A stretch of 25,527 bases of DNA from Prevotella sp. CAG:1185 (GTDB lineage Bacteria > Bacteroidota > Bacteroidia > Bacteroidales > Bacteroidaceae). Positions 16,176 to 25,436 of this stretch are shown here, in pieces (within the stretch, counting starts at the first letter, position 1; each line of letters opens with the position of its first letter). Below the pieces are notes generated by a model. That model saw only the letters and a list, made by a program, of their open reading frames with translations. It had not been told where the DNA came from and did no database searches. The position numbers and the translations under genes are program-made. Where the stretch lies: assembly GCA_000436695.1 (NCBI GenBank), contig HF992554.1, positions 1 to 25,527 on the forward strand. Reading direction: 5' to 3'.

Positions 16176-17598
16176 ATATATAACTGCAACAATTTTAGCC
16201 GTTGCATCAACTGGAACAATCAATGCCCAATATGTAAGACCAGTACCTAAACTGGTTGTAAATATTACTATTGACCAGTTAAGGTCAGACTATATTGAGG
16301 CATTTATTCCATATTATAATGAAGGAGGACTTAAAAAACTTCTGAGAAACGGTGCAGTATATACAAACGCACAATATATGTTTTCTCCTATAGACCGTGC
16401 ATCTGCAATTGCTTCGGTCTCAACAGGCACATCACCTTCCAGCAATGGAATTACAGGATTTAAATGGCTGAATAAGAACACATTAATACCTGTTGATTGC
16501 GTAGAAGACAACAATTATGACGGAATTTTTACGAATGAAGGCTCATCACCTAAAAACATTGCAACTACGACAATCAATGACGAACTGAAAATCGCCACTG
16601 ATGGTGAGGCCATTGTTTATAGTATTGCATTAGACCGCGATGCCGCGGTCATTGGCGGCGGACATGCAGCAGACGGTGCCTTATGGTTCAATAAAGACAA
16701 CAAATGCTGGTGTTCTTCAAAATATTATTTTAAGAAAGCGCCAAATTGGCTCGAATCATATAATCTACTATATGCAAATAATTTCACAGATGAAAATATA
16801 AATGCCAATATAACAAATGTTGCTTTAGAGTGTGTAAACTCCTGCAACATGGGAATTGATGATATTCCTGACATGCTGTCAGTAACATACAGCGTGAAAG
16901 TACCAGTCAAGAAAATAAATAAACAACAAATACAAAATACATACATACAACTTGACAGGGAATTAGAGAAGCTTATATCAAAAATAGAAAATAAAGTTGG
17001 TATTAATAATGTACTTTTTGTAATTACTAGCACAGGCTATTGTGACGAGAAAGAAGTAAATTATGAAAAATACAGAATACCAAGCGGTACATTTTATATA
17101 AACCGCACAGCTAATTTATTAAATATGTATCTTGGCGCTATTTATGGTCAAGACAAATATATTGAAAGTTGTTTCTATAATCAGATATTCTTAAATTTAA
17201 GACAAATTGAACTGAAGCGTATAAATATAAATGAACTGCTAAGCAGGGCACAGTCTTTTCTTATACAGAATTCAGGAATAAAGAATGTCTTTACAAGTAA
17301 GAATTTACTCTTATATGGAGACAATGACGACTCCAAACTCCATAATTGGTATAATCCTGACAATTGTGGAGATTTAATTATTGAAGTATCTCCAGGGTGG
17401 AAACTTCTTAATGAAGATACAAAGCAACAATACATTTCAAAAGAAAATGCGTTGCCTTTCCCTGTAATATTCTATGGCACAGGCATAAAGCATGAAGAAA
17501 ACACAACCCCTATAACTATTGACAGAATAGCTCCTACAATAGCTAAGATAATTAGAATAAGAGCCCCAAATGCCTGTTCAGCTTCCCCTTTGTACTAA
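16165..17598 (+). CDS. Alkaline-phosphatase-fold periplasmic protein, probably catalytically degenerate
   Basis: A 477-residue protein exported by a signal peptide ending INAQ (about residue 22). It has the layout of Bacteroidetes type I phosphodiesterase/alkaline phosphatase proteins: KLVVNITIDQLRSDYIE with D37 as a possible metal ligand, STGTSPSSNGITG, GGGHAADGALWF, NTYIQLDRELEKLISKIE and, near the end, PVIFYGTGIK and DRIAPTIAKII. Expected catalytic features are missing. The nucleophile loop, usually TGPGHxS before the TGT, reads SPIDRASAIASVS. The DHG-type metal site reads ITSTGYCDE, and the DYxGH-type site reads SVTYSVKVPVKK. It may bind rather than hydrolyse substrates. It overlaps the DUF4105 gene by 11 nt and precedes secA by 92 bp. 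A 7-bp hairpin spans its stop codon (17587-17604) but has no T-run. Confidence 0.85.
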   Translation: MINKYITATILAVASTGTINAQYVRPVPKLVVNITIDQLRSDYIEAFIPYYNEGGLKKLLRNGAVYTNAQYMFSPIDRASAIASVSTGTSPSSNGITGFKWLNKNTLIPVDCVEDNNYDGIFTNEGSSPKNIATTTINDELKIATDGEAIVYSIALDRDAAVIGGGHAADGALWFNKDNKCWCSSKYYFKKAPNWLESYNLLYANNFTDENINANITNVALECVNSCNMGIDDIPDMLSVTYSVKVPVKKINKQQIQNTYIQLDRELEKLISKIENKVGINNVLFVITSTGYCDEKEVNYEKYRIPSGTFYINRTANLLNMYLGAIYGQDKYIESCFYNQIFLNLRQIELKRININELLSRAQSFLIQNSGIKNVFTSKNLLLYGDNDDSKLHNWYNPDNCGDLIIEVSPGWKLLNEDTKQQYISKENALPFPVIFYGTGIKHEENTTPITIDRIAPTIAKIIRIRAPNACSASPLY

Positions 17599-17638
17599 CA
17601 AAGGCTTGGAAAAATATAGAATTTCATAAATAAATTAG

Positions 17639-17646
17639 TACTTTTG
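17639..17646 (+). promoter_or_regulatory. -7 box of secA
   Basis: TACTTTTG matches TAnnTTTG and lies 44 bp upstream of the secA ATG. The -33 region has no clear TTTG. secA probably has its own promoter in addition to read-through from the upstream pair. Confidence 0.5.
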
Positions 17647-17690
17647 TACACAAAAAATCATAACACTTAAGAAAATAAATATATAAAGAT

Positions 17691-20600
17691 ATGGGTTTTA
17701 ATAATTTTTTAAAGTCATTATTTGGTGACAAATCATCAAGAGATATGAAGCTGATACAGCCTTTAGTAGAAAAGGTTAAAGCTGCTTACCCTGAAATAAA
17801 GGCACTAGATAATGATGCATTGCGTGCCCGCACAAAAGAAATTCAGAAGTACGTTCAAGATTCAGCTTCTGAAGAAAAGAAACAAATAGCTGAATTAAAA
17901 GCTAAAATTGAAGATACGCCTATCGATGAGCGTGAAAATATCTTCAATCAGATTGACAAACTTGAGAAAGAAGTCCTGGAAATCTACGAAAAGGCATTAA
18001 ATGAGGTTATGCCTGTAGCTTTCAGTATCATAAAAGATACAGCACGCAGATTTGCCGAAAACGAAGAAGTTGTCGTTACTGCCACTGACTTTGACCGTGA
18101 ACTGGCAGCAACAAAAGACTTTGTAAGAATTGAAGGAGACAAGGCAATATACAGCAATCATTGGATGGCCGGAGGCAACGACATGAAATGGGACATGGTC
18201 CACTATGACGTTCAGCTCTTCGGTGGTGTCGTATTACATCAAGGAAAGATTGCAGAGATGGCAACTGGTGAAGGTAAAACGCTTGTTGCAACGTTACCTG
18301 TATTCTTAAATGCCCTTACCGGAAATGGTGTTCATGTGGTAACTGTCAACGATTACCTGGCAAAGCGTGACTCTGAATGGATGGGACCGCTTTATGAATT
18401 TAACGGATTGTCTGTCGACTGCATCGACAAGCACAGACCTAACACACCTGAAAGAAGAAAAGCTTATCAGGCCGATATTACATTTGGAACAAACAACGAA
18501 TTTGGTTTCGACTATCTTCGTGACAACATGGCTATATCACCTGCCGACTTAGTACAGCGCGCCCATAATTATGCCATTGTCGACGAGGTTGACTCTGTGC
18601 TTATTGATGATGCACGTACACCTCTTATTATATCTGGTCCTGTTCCTAACGGTGACGACCAAATGTTTGAAGAATATCAGCCTTTGGTTGAACGTCTTGT
18701 TGATGTTCAAAGAAAATTGGCAACACAATTCTTAGCTGAAGCAAAGCAGAAAATCAATGAAGGACGTGAAAAGAAAGACCAAAAGCTTCAAGACGAAGGT
18801 TTCTTAAGTCTATATCGTTCACATAAGGCTCTTCCTAAAAACAAGCCTCTTATTAAATACCTTTCTGAAGAAGGTATTAAGGCCGGTATGCTGAAAACAG
18901 AAGAGTACTATATGGAAAACAACAACCGCAGAATGCCTGAAGCTGTTGAACCATTGTACTTTGTTGTTGATGAGAAATTAAATTCTGTTGACTTAACAGA
19001 TAAAGGAACTGAATGGCTTGCAAAACAAGTTAATGACAAAGAGCTATTCGTATTACCAGATATTACATCACAACTTTCTGCCTTAGAAAATGAAAAAGAT
19101 ATTGATGATCAGCAGAAACTTGACAAGAAAGATCAATTGCTGAATCATTACGCAGTTCAAAGCGAACGCGTACATACTCTGCAACAACTTCTAAAAGCCT
19201 ACACAATGTTCAATAAAGACGATGAATATGTCGTTATGGACGGAGAGGTCAAGATTGTTGATGAGCAGACTGGACGTATTATGGAAGGAAGACAATGGAG
19301 TGACGGTCTTCATCAGGCAATTGAGGCTAAAGAGCATGTAAAGGTAAAAGAAGCTACTCAAACTTTTGCGACAATTACTCTGCAGAACTATTTCCGTATG
19401 TACCACAAGCTTGCCGGTATGACTGGTACAGCAAGTACAGAAGCAGGAGAGTTCTGGGATATTTATAAACTCGATGTAGTCGAAATTCCGACTAACAAAC
19501 CTGTCATAAGAAATGATATGGACGATAGAGTTTATAAGACAGCACGTGAAAAATATAATGCTGTTATAGAGGAAATTGAGGCCATGCGAAATTCTGGACG
19601 TCCTTGTCTTGTTGGTACAACATCTGTAGAAATATCAGAGTTACTCAGCAAGATGCTGCAAATGCGCCATATACCTCATAATGTCTTGAATGCGAAACTT
19701 CACCAACGTGAGGCTAACATCGTTGCAGAAGCAGGACGTAGCACATTAGGAATGGTTACGGTAACTGATGCTGACGGCAATCAGCACACAGAAGAAAGAA
19801 TGCTTGGTGCAGTAACTATCGCAACCAACATGGCAGGACGTGGTACCGATATTAAACTTACACCAGAAGTAAAAGCAGCAGGTGGACTTGCAATCATCGG
19901 AACAGAACGTCATGAAAGCCGTCGTGTCGACAGACAGCTTCGCGGACGTGCGGGACGTCAAGGTGACCCGGGAAGTTCTGTTTTCTATGTCAGCCTAGAG
20001 GACAAACTTATGCGTCTGTTTGCAAGCGAGCGTATAGCCAGAGTAATGGACCGCTTAGGATTCAAGGACGGAGAACGTATTGAAAGTCCGATGATTACGA
20101 AAAACATCGAAAGAGCTCAAAAGAAAGTAGAAGAGAACAACTTCGGTATTCGTAAGCGTCTGCTTGAATATGACGACGTTATGAACAAACAGAGAACTGT
20201 CGTATACGAAAAACGCCGTCATGCTCTTATGGGCGAAAGAATCGGCATGGATATTACAAATATCATTTGGGATCGTGTTGTAAATATCATCGAAAAGAAT
20301 GATTATGAAGGATGTAAAGATGAATTCCTGAAACTTCTTTCTATGGAATGTCCATTCACAGTTGAAGAATTCACAAATGAGAATCATGACAACTTGGCAG
20401 AAAAGGCATTCCAAATGACAATGGCTGATTTCAAGCGCAAGACAGAAAGAATACAAAGCGTTGGATGGCCTGTTATCAAGGATGTGTTTGAGAATCAGGG
20501 TGACAGATATGAACGTATAATGGTTCCTATTACTGACGGCAAACGTATCTATAACATTCCATGTAACCTTAAGGAGGCATATGATACAGAATGTAAGAGT

Positions 20601-21068
20601 GTTGTAAAGCAATTTGAAAAGACAATTCTTCTGCACATAATAGACGATTGCTGGAAAGAAAATTTACGTGCACTCGATGAGTTGAAACACAGCGTACAAA
20701 ATGCATCATACGAGCAGAAAGACCCGCTAGTTATCTTTAAACTGGAAAGCGTTAAGCTGTTTGATGACATGGTTGACCAAATGAATAACCGAATTGTTGG
20801 TATTCTTATGAGAGCCCAGATTCCTGAAATACAGCAGGAAGAAGTTCATGAGGCTGCTCCAGAGCAGAGAAGTCAAAGATATACGGAACAAAAAGATGAT
20901 TTGACTGATCCGACTCAACAGGCTGCAGCTAACCATGATACAAGAGAAAGCGCTGAGCCAAAACGTCAGATGCCTATACATAAGGACAAATTACCAGGAC
21001 GTAATGATCCTTGTCCATGTGGCAGCGGTAAGAAATTCAAAAACTGTCATGGAAAAGGACTTGTATAA
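17691..21068 (+). CDS. secA: Preprotein translocase ATPase SecA
   Basis: Motor ATPase that drives unfolded preproteins through SecYEG at the inner membrane. The 1125-residue length is typical of Bacteroidetes SecA and longer than E. coli (901). It has Walker A MATGEGKT (190-197), DEVDSVLIDDARTPL (Walker B, DEVD at 298-301), the helicase motif GRGTDIKL and QLRGRAGRQGDPGSS. The preprotein-binding domain region around 320-420 is extended by charged inserts such as NEGREKKDQKLQ. An acidic/Gln-rich linker follows the helical scaffold. The tail is a SEC-C zinc motif (C1108, C1110, C1119, H1120: CPCGSGKKFKNCHG), which contacts SecB or the ribosome in other bacteria. It is followed by a strong terminator at 21084-21118. 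Start ATG 17691 is supported by the family N-terminus MGFNNFLKSLFG. Confidence 0.97.
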   Translation: MGFNNFLKSLFGDKSSRDMKLIQPLVEKVKAAYPEIKALDNDALRARTKEIQKYVQDSASEEKKQIAELKAKIEDTPIDERENIFNQIDKLEKEVLEIYEKALNEVMPVAFSIIKDTARRFAENEEVVVTATDFDRELAATKDFVRIEGDKAIYSNHWMAGGNDMKWDMVHYDVQLFGGVVLHQGKIAEMATGEGKTLVATLPVFLNALTGNGVHVVTVNDYLAKRDSEWMGPLYEFNGLSVDCIDKHRPNTPERRKAYQADITFGTNNEFGFDYLRDNMAISPADLVQRAHNYAIVDEVDSVLIDDARTPLIISGPVPNGDDQMFEEYQPLVERLVDVQRKLATQFLAEAKQKINEGREKKDQKLQDEGFLSLYRSHKALPKNKPLIKYLSEEGIKAGMLKTEEYYMENNNRRMPEAVEPLYFVVDEKLNSVDLTDKGTEWLAKQVNDKELFVLPDITSQLSALENEKDIDDQQKLDKKDQLLNHYAVQSERVHTLQQLLKAYTMFNKDDEYVVMDGEVKIVDEQTGRIMEGRQWSDGLHQAIEAKEHVKVKEATQTFATITLQNYFRMYHKLAGMTGTASTEAGEFWDIYKLDVVEIPTNKPVIRNDMDDRVYKTAREKYNAVIEEIEAMRNSGRPCLVGTTSVEISELLSKMLQMRHIPHNVLNAKLHQREANIVAEAGRSTLGMVTVTDADGNQHTEERMLGAVTIATNMAGRGTDIKLTPEVKAAGGLAIIGTERHESRRVDRQLRGRAGRQGDPGSSVFYVSLEDKLMRLFASERIARVMDRLGFKDGERIESPMITKNIERAQKKVEENNFGIRKRLLEYDDVMNKQRTVVYEKRRHALMGERIGMDITNIIWDRVVNIIEKNDYEGCKDEFLKLLSMECPFTVEEFTNENHDNLAEKAFQMTMADFKRKTERIQSVGWPVIKDVFENQGDRYERIMVPITDGKRIYNIPCNLKEAYDTECKSVVKQFEKTILLHIIDDCWKENLRALDELKHSVQNASYEQKDPLVIFKLESVKLFDDMVDQMNNRIVGILMRAQIPEIQQEEVHEAAPEQRSQRYTEQKDDLTDPTQQAAANHDTRESAEPKRQMPIHKDKLPGRNDPCPCGSGKKFKNCHGKGLV

Positions 21069-21083
21069 TCATTAACAACAAAA

Positions 21084-21118
21084 AAGAGGTTGTGCCTTTA
21101 GGCACAACCTCTTTTTTT
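21084..21118 (+). terminator. secA terminator
   Basis: AAGAGGTTGTGCC (21084-21096) and GGCACAACCTCTT (21101-21113) form a perfect 13-bp stem with loop TTTA, followed by a T-run to 21118. The A-run before the stem makes it potentially bidirectional. Confidence 0.95.
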
Positions 21119-21279
21119 GTGATATATAATTCAAAATAAGAATAAATCAAAGAGAAGTTATTAACAACTTTGATAAACACTACCCCAAAAAGCAGAAACA
21201 TCTAAAACATAAAGAATAACACCTATTGAAATATAATGAGAAATTTAACTCAACAGACTATATTTTTAATATTTTGAAT

Positions 21280-21512
21280 TATTGGTGTCCGCTAAAACTT
21301 TTTGCTGAACATTGCAATAAGGATTTTGTCTCTAAAAGTGATTAAATTGCCAATATAAGGGCTTAAGATTTACTTTTTTGTAATAGAAATCACATTAATG
21401 CTTTTGCTTATTCTTTCTAACAAAAAGTAAGCCCCGAAATGTTAAAATCCATATAAATATCTATTGTTTAGCAACTTATATGATTACTATCAATTTTTAC
21501 CGGACACCAATA
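21280..21512. mobile_element. MITE-like non-autonomous element, 233 bp
   Basis: The left end TATTGGTGTCCG (21280-21291) is a perfect inverted repeat of CGGACACCAATA (21501-21512). The match continues inward as TAAAA after one mismatch, to about 18 bp. The element is flanked on both sides by ATTTTGAAT (21271-21279 and 21513-21521), a 9-bp target site duplication. No open reading frame for a transposase is present inside, and the interior is AT-rich with a partial internal inverted repeat (GGGCTTA ... AAGCCC). A 9-bp duplication would fit several DDE families, including IS4-like ones. The parent insertion sequence cannot be named from this window. Confidence 0.85.
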
Positions 21513-21521
21513 ATTTTGAAT

Positions 21522-21981
21522 CAGAATAAACGTTGTCATAAGAATTGATACCTTTACAAATTACATTAAACTAATCACGGCATTAAGATAATTCTAAATA
21601 ACAGAAAAATTAAAAGCAAACTAAAGAATTATTGTTAAGATATAAGTAGGGAAATACTTTCCTTTATATAAAAAGATAAGCCAAAACGAAATACAAGTTT
21701 CAATTCTTTAACCTATTGTTTTCAATTCATAAATGAATCACTTTTACACCATAAGTGCCTTGTTTTTCAGTCACAAATAATAGAGTATTCTGCCGAAAAT
21801 AAAACTAAGAAATAAAAGAAAAGAAGCTATGAGAATAGAAAATATTACAACATCCGTATATACAAATTTGGATATTCATTGGCATATACGGAGTAAGACT
21901 TTATGCTTCAAGTAACACCTCAAGCGATAAATTAATCATCACAACATAAAAAATATATAATTGTGCCAAAAGATATAAGAC
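21522..21981. other. AT-rich non-coding stretch left of the large T9SS gene
   Basis: No convincing gene. A 28-codon frame (21829-21915, preceded by AAAAGAAGCT) exists but has no recognisable product and no paired promoter. An 8-bp inverted repeat, CCGTATAT (21854-21861) with ATATACGG (21884-21891), lies inside that frame without a T-run. Bases 21119-21270, left of the MITE, are also featureless. Confidence 0.45.
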
Positions 21982-21983
21982 AA

Positions 21984-22015
21984 AATGGCGGGCAGGATTT
22001 TTCCTGTCCGCCATT
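21984..22015 (-). terminator. Terminator of the large T9SS protein gene
   Basis: AATGGCGGGCAGGA (21984-21997) pairs with TCCTGTCCGCCATT (22002-22015) around a TTTT loop, with a single G-U type mismatch. On the minus strand a short T-run follows. It lies 44 bp after the stop codon. Confidence 0.85.
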
Positions 22016-22059
22016 CTATAGTTTAAAACTTTAACAGATTTATTTCTGTTTTTAGTTTA

Positions 22060-25000
22060 TTATTTAACAGCAACTTTACTTGTAACTGTTCCGTCTGCAG
22101 TAGTCATTCTTACTACATATACACCAGAAACAAGGCTTGATGCATCATAGCTGCATACGTTTGTACTTGCAGCCTTGCTACCAACTAATGTACCAGAAGC
22201 AGAGTAGATGTCAAGGCTCTTAATTGCACTTGAAGGTGAAGTTGCAACAATAGTCTTGCGTGCAGCATCATAACTTATTGAAGACTTAGCAGTAACAGCA
22301 TCTGTTGTATTAATACCTGTTGTTTCACCAAGTATTGCACGGATAGCAGGAGTACCAAGACCTAAAGAAGTCTCATCGTAAGCATACGTCTCTCCGCCAT
22401 TATCAACAAGCATATAAAGCTGTCCAGGTTTAACATTATCAATTACCAAAGCAAAACCTGTATATGTTACAGCGAAGATATAGTCACCAGGCTCCAATGT
22501 TGTCGGCTCATCCAATGGATACTCAACCTGACCTGTTGTATTGCCCTGATCACCAATAGCTGTAAATACTTGCTCACCTAATGGCATATATCCATATGGG
22601 TCAGGTGTTGCATTAGGATCAAACTTATAACCCTCGAGGAATACAGGAGAATCACTAGCTAAGCCCCATCCAATAGAGAGAGCCTTAAGGTCTGTAGTCT
22701 TATTAATATGGAATACGACAGCAGCTGTACATGAAGTATCGTCACCAACACCTATAACATAGTTGGCTGTGTACATATCATCTGTAACATAGTCATAAGC
22801 GTAAACATCATCTGTCAACTCAAGAGAAGCAGATGCTGTATTGTCAGCAGGATTACTATCATCACTGCCATCAACAGTTACCTCAGCATCAAGATCTATC
22901 ATACCAACCGTAACATCAGTTAATGTTACAGGAACCTCTACGACCTGAGTTTCTCCAACAGCAATATCGAATTTAGTTGTACCAACTTCTTTACCAGCAA
23001 CAGTTATAGCTACAGTTCCTAAAGTTGACTCTGAACCATTATTCTTAACATTAACACCTACCATGAAATTCTCAGCCTGAGATTTAGGCAGTTTAGAAGG
23101 CATGCTTGAGATTCCAGTTATAGCCAAGTCATAAGGTTCGATTGCTGTAATACTTGCAGTCTTCAGCATAAATGTAGACTGAGGAACATCCTGTTTGAAT
23201 GCTATAGAATAAATACCATCAGAAGGAACTGTAAATGACAATTCATCATTTACAAACACATCATTAGTATATACATCAGTATATGATGCAAGTGTCTCCC
23301 ACTCAGAGAATGGTGTACCATCCTTACCAATAAGGATATCATAATCATCAGTCAAACTGAAGAAGATATATGACATACCAGCCATGTAATCATAAGTCAG
23401 GCGATATGTTGTTCCAGCCTTCATATTGATTCCACGTGATACAAGCGGAGTTGTACCTTTACAATACATTGCATAGTTGTATGAGCCTTCATATCCCCAA
23501 GAATCATCACTTGCCCAATTTTCACGCTGGCTTTCATCACTAAAGTCTACAACAAACGGAACGTCTGTAGGAGTATAGTGAGTTGTTGAAGATTCAGCAG
23601 AGTTGTTGTCTGTAACAACTTCAGGATTCTGTCCATCAGCAGGAGTTACATCAATAATATTGACGCTAACATTAAATTTGCCTAAAGCAGACATATCTAT
23701 CGGAGCATCAATAGTAACTTCTGTGCTACCCTCAATAGGTATAGCTACATCAAACTTCTGTGTACCCTGAACAGTTCCGTTTACAGAATATTCAAGTGTA
23801 AAATCTTTTGAATTTCCTGTTCCGACATTAGAAATAACGGCACTTACCTTCTCAGAAGTTCCGAGTGAACAGCTAGAAACCGGCAATATAACTTTGTCAA
23901 GAGACAAATCCGGCTCACCTACGTAAACTCCTTCAGAAACCTCAAATCTATAAATTGACATACCAAACTGGTTTGTCTTAGATTTTGCGTGAATTGCAAA
24001 GTAATAGTCACCATTTTCAGGTGTATCGAAGTTGATTATACCCTGATAAGGTTCATCACCTTTTGTAAAATCATCAAATGACTTCAAAACAGTCATCTCA
24101 TTTACATCAGATGTCTTACCATAAAGGACTTCGAAACTCTCCAAATAGCTAGAACCCTTTGCATTATAATCAACAACAACCCTATTATTACCAGCAGGAA
24201 GTGTTACAGGGTTCATTGTTATCAAATAGTCATCAGTTGGATGTTTTGAATTGTAAAGGATCTCGACGTCTTTATTCTCAAGTGAGAAATTCCATGTAGT
24301 TCCATCATTGTTAGCATCAACGATATACCATTCGTCCAAACTACTTTCACTATCAAATGTACAAATATAAGGCGCATTTACAGCTAATAAATGATGAACC
24401 CTCTCGGTTATAGAATTATTACCATCCAAACCATCTTGATCATTCTCTACAGCAACAGTTACATTATGAATACCAGGAGCAGACAAATCTGCCTTAGCAT
24501 TAAATGTATAATCAATAGTCTCACCAACAGCAATAGGAGTATTTACTGTTTCACTTATTGGTTCTTTACCATCAACAGCAAATTTTGCAACAAATGAAGT
24601 AACATCTTGAGATCCACTATTATAAATCTTAGCAGTTACATTTTCATTTGCAGTAAGGCCAAAGCCTGATACAGGTGCTGTTATTTCACTTACACCAATT
24701 TCTACGGGTGAATCGCATGTCAGTTCAACATTGTCTCTATTCTTATCCGTATCTACATTTACAGTGAATACATATTCATATCCACCTTTAAAATAATAGC
24801 TACCACCTTCAGATTCGCCTTCGGCAACATAAACTGTTTCGTTAGATGGCATCGGATTGAATACGAAGAAGTCATATCTGCCAGCTGGAACATCTATAGA
24901 ACTAGACTCTCCTGCAATCAAGTAGTTTTCCAAAATTTCAGCATTTTCCGGAATCGAGTAATCTTTTGCCGCAAAGATATCATCAACAGATGTCTCTCCA

Positions 25001-25374
25001 TAAATGCCACAATCACCATCGAGAATTACCTGATAACCAGAATCATCACCCCAATCAGACTCAACAACAAGCGTTATACGCGCTTTATCGCCTGCAACAG
25101 GAGTAGTACTAACAAGTTTTGGAGCAGCCACTTTTACAGGATTACCTATGCGTTTTCTAAGTAAATCACCATCAGTTTTAACCATTGGTGCCATTTTTTG
25201 GCCTTGTTCTTGCTGCATTACCACAGCTTTTTTGCCAAATTTTCCGCTACGCATAGCCATCTCGGACTTCAAAGTTTTAAACTTAACGACCGGAGGAGAT
25301 GTCCGGACGTTTGTCTGTGCATATGCTCCACAAGTCATTATGGCGCATAAAATGTAGATGAATAAATGTTTCAT
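22060..25374 (-). CDS. Large T9SS-secreted surface protein with DUF2436 and CARDB/cleaved-adhesin-like domains
   Basis: A 1104-residue exported protein. A signal peptide covers about residues 1-19 (ending GAYAQ). A DUF2436-like domain lies at about 97-210: ARITLVVESDWGDDSGYQVIL, then VPAGRYDFFVFNP and YEYVFTVN. The same domain occurs in P. gingivalis gingipain and haemagglutinin adhesin regions. Three CARDB-like Ig modules follow at about 222-330, 485-600 and 757-865 (each with N-x-G and DxNNS/ADNTAS signatures). They alternate with two cleaved-adhesin or MAM-like jellyroll regions (about 335-480 and 605-755; CTFDSESSLDEWYIVD and VDFSDESQRENWASDDSWG). The last 75 residues (SLDIYSASGTLV, SGVYVVRMTTADGTVTSKV) are a type A T9SS sorting domain. 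It is probably a surface adhesin or glycan/peptide-binding protein; no catalytic domain is seen. It is monocistronic with its own terminator. Confidence 0.9.
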   Translation of the reverse strand: MKHLFIYILCAIMTCGAYAQTNVRTSPPVVKFKTLKSEMAMRSGKFGKKAVVMQQEQGQKMAPMVKTDGDLLRKRIGNPVKVAAPKLVSTTPVAGDKARITLVVESDWGDDSGYQVILDGDCGIYGETSVDDIFAAKDYSIPENAEILENYLIAGESSSIDVPAGRYDFFVFNPMPSNETVYVAEGESEGGSYYFKGGYEYVFTVNVDTDKNRDNVELTCDSPVEIGVSEITAPVSGFGLTANENVTAKIYNSGSQDVTSFVAKFAVDGKEPISETVNTPIAVGETIDYTFNAKADLSAPGIHNVTVAVENDQDGLDGNNSITERVHHLLAVNAPYICTFDSESSLDEWYIVDANNDGTTWNFSLENKDVEILYNSKHPTDDYLITMNPVTLPAGNNRVVVDYNAKGSSYLESFEVLYGKTSDVNEMTVLKSFDDFTKGDEPYQGIINFDTPENGDYYFAIHAKSKTNQFGMSIYRFEVSEGVYVGEPDLSLDKVILPVSSCSLGTSEKVSAVISNVGTGNSKDFTLEYSVNGTVQGTQKFDVAIPIEGSTEVTIDAPIDMSALGKFNVSVNIIDVTPADGQNPEVVTDNNSAESSTTHYTPTDVPFVVDFSDESQRENWASDDSWGYEGSYNYAMYCKGTTPLVSRGINMKAGTTYRLTYDYMAGMSYIFFSLTDDYDILIGKDGTPFSEWETLASYTDVYTNDVFVNDELSFTVPSDGIYSIAFKQDVPQSTFMLKTASITAIEPYDLAITGISSMPSKLPKSQAENFMVGVNVKNNGSESTLGTVAITVAGKEVGTTKFDIAVGETQVVEVPVTLTDVTVGMIDLDAEVTVDGSDDSNPADNTASASLELTDDVYAYDYVTDDMYTANYVIGVGDDTSCTAAVVFHINKTTDLKALSIGWGLASDSPVFLEGYKFDPNATPDPYGYMPLGEQVFTAIGDQGNTTGQVEYPLDEPTTLEPGDYIFAVTYTGFALVIDNVKPGQLYMLVDNGGETYAYDETSLGLGTPAIRAILGETTGINTTDAVTAKSSISYDAARKTIVATSPSSAIKSLDIYSASGTLVGSKAASTNVCSYDASSLVSGVYVVRMTTADGTVTSKVAVK

Positions 25375-25404
25375 GGATAATTTTAATTAAATTAAACACT
25401 TTTG

Positions 25405-25436
25405 CAAATACACACAAATGTAACAATAAAAGCAAA
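25405..25436 (-). promoter_or_regulatory. Candidate promoter region of the large T9SS gene
   Basis: Two overlapping possibilities on the minus strand. TTTG (25433-25436) lies 20 bp upstream of TGTATTTG (25405-25412), which has one mismatch. A perfect -7 box, TACATTTG (25415-25422), has no good -33 partner. Either gives a short leader to the ATG at 25374. Beyond this, bases 25437-25527 hold nothing recognisable. Confidence 0.45.

Noticed and set aside
20055..20981. Open frames of 73-193 codons antisense to secA
   Set aside because: They are rich in Cys, Phe, Ile and Ser, typical of antisense shadow frames; secA is intact and conserved across this stretch.
21280..21512. Element considered as an intact insertion sequence
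   Set aside because: At 233 bp and with no open frame it cannot encode a transposase; better described as MITE-like.
21829..21915. 28-codon frame with an A/G-rich upstream sequence
   Set aside because: Too short to support, no promoter, no recognisable motif; kept only as a note in the gap description.
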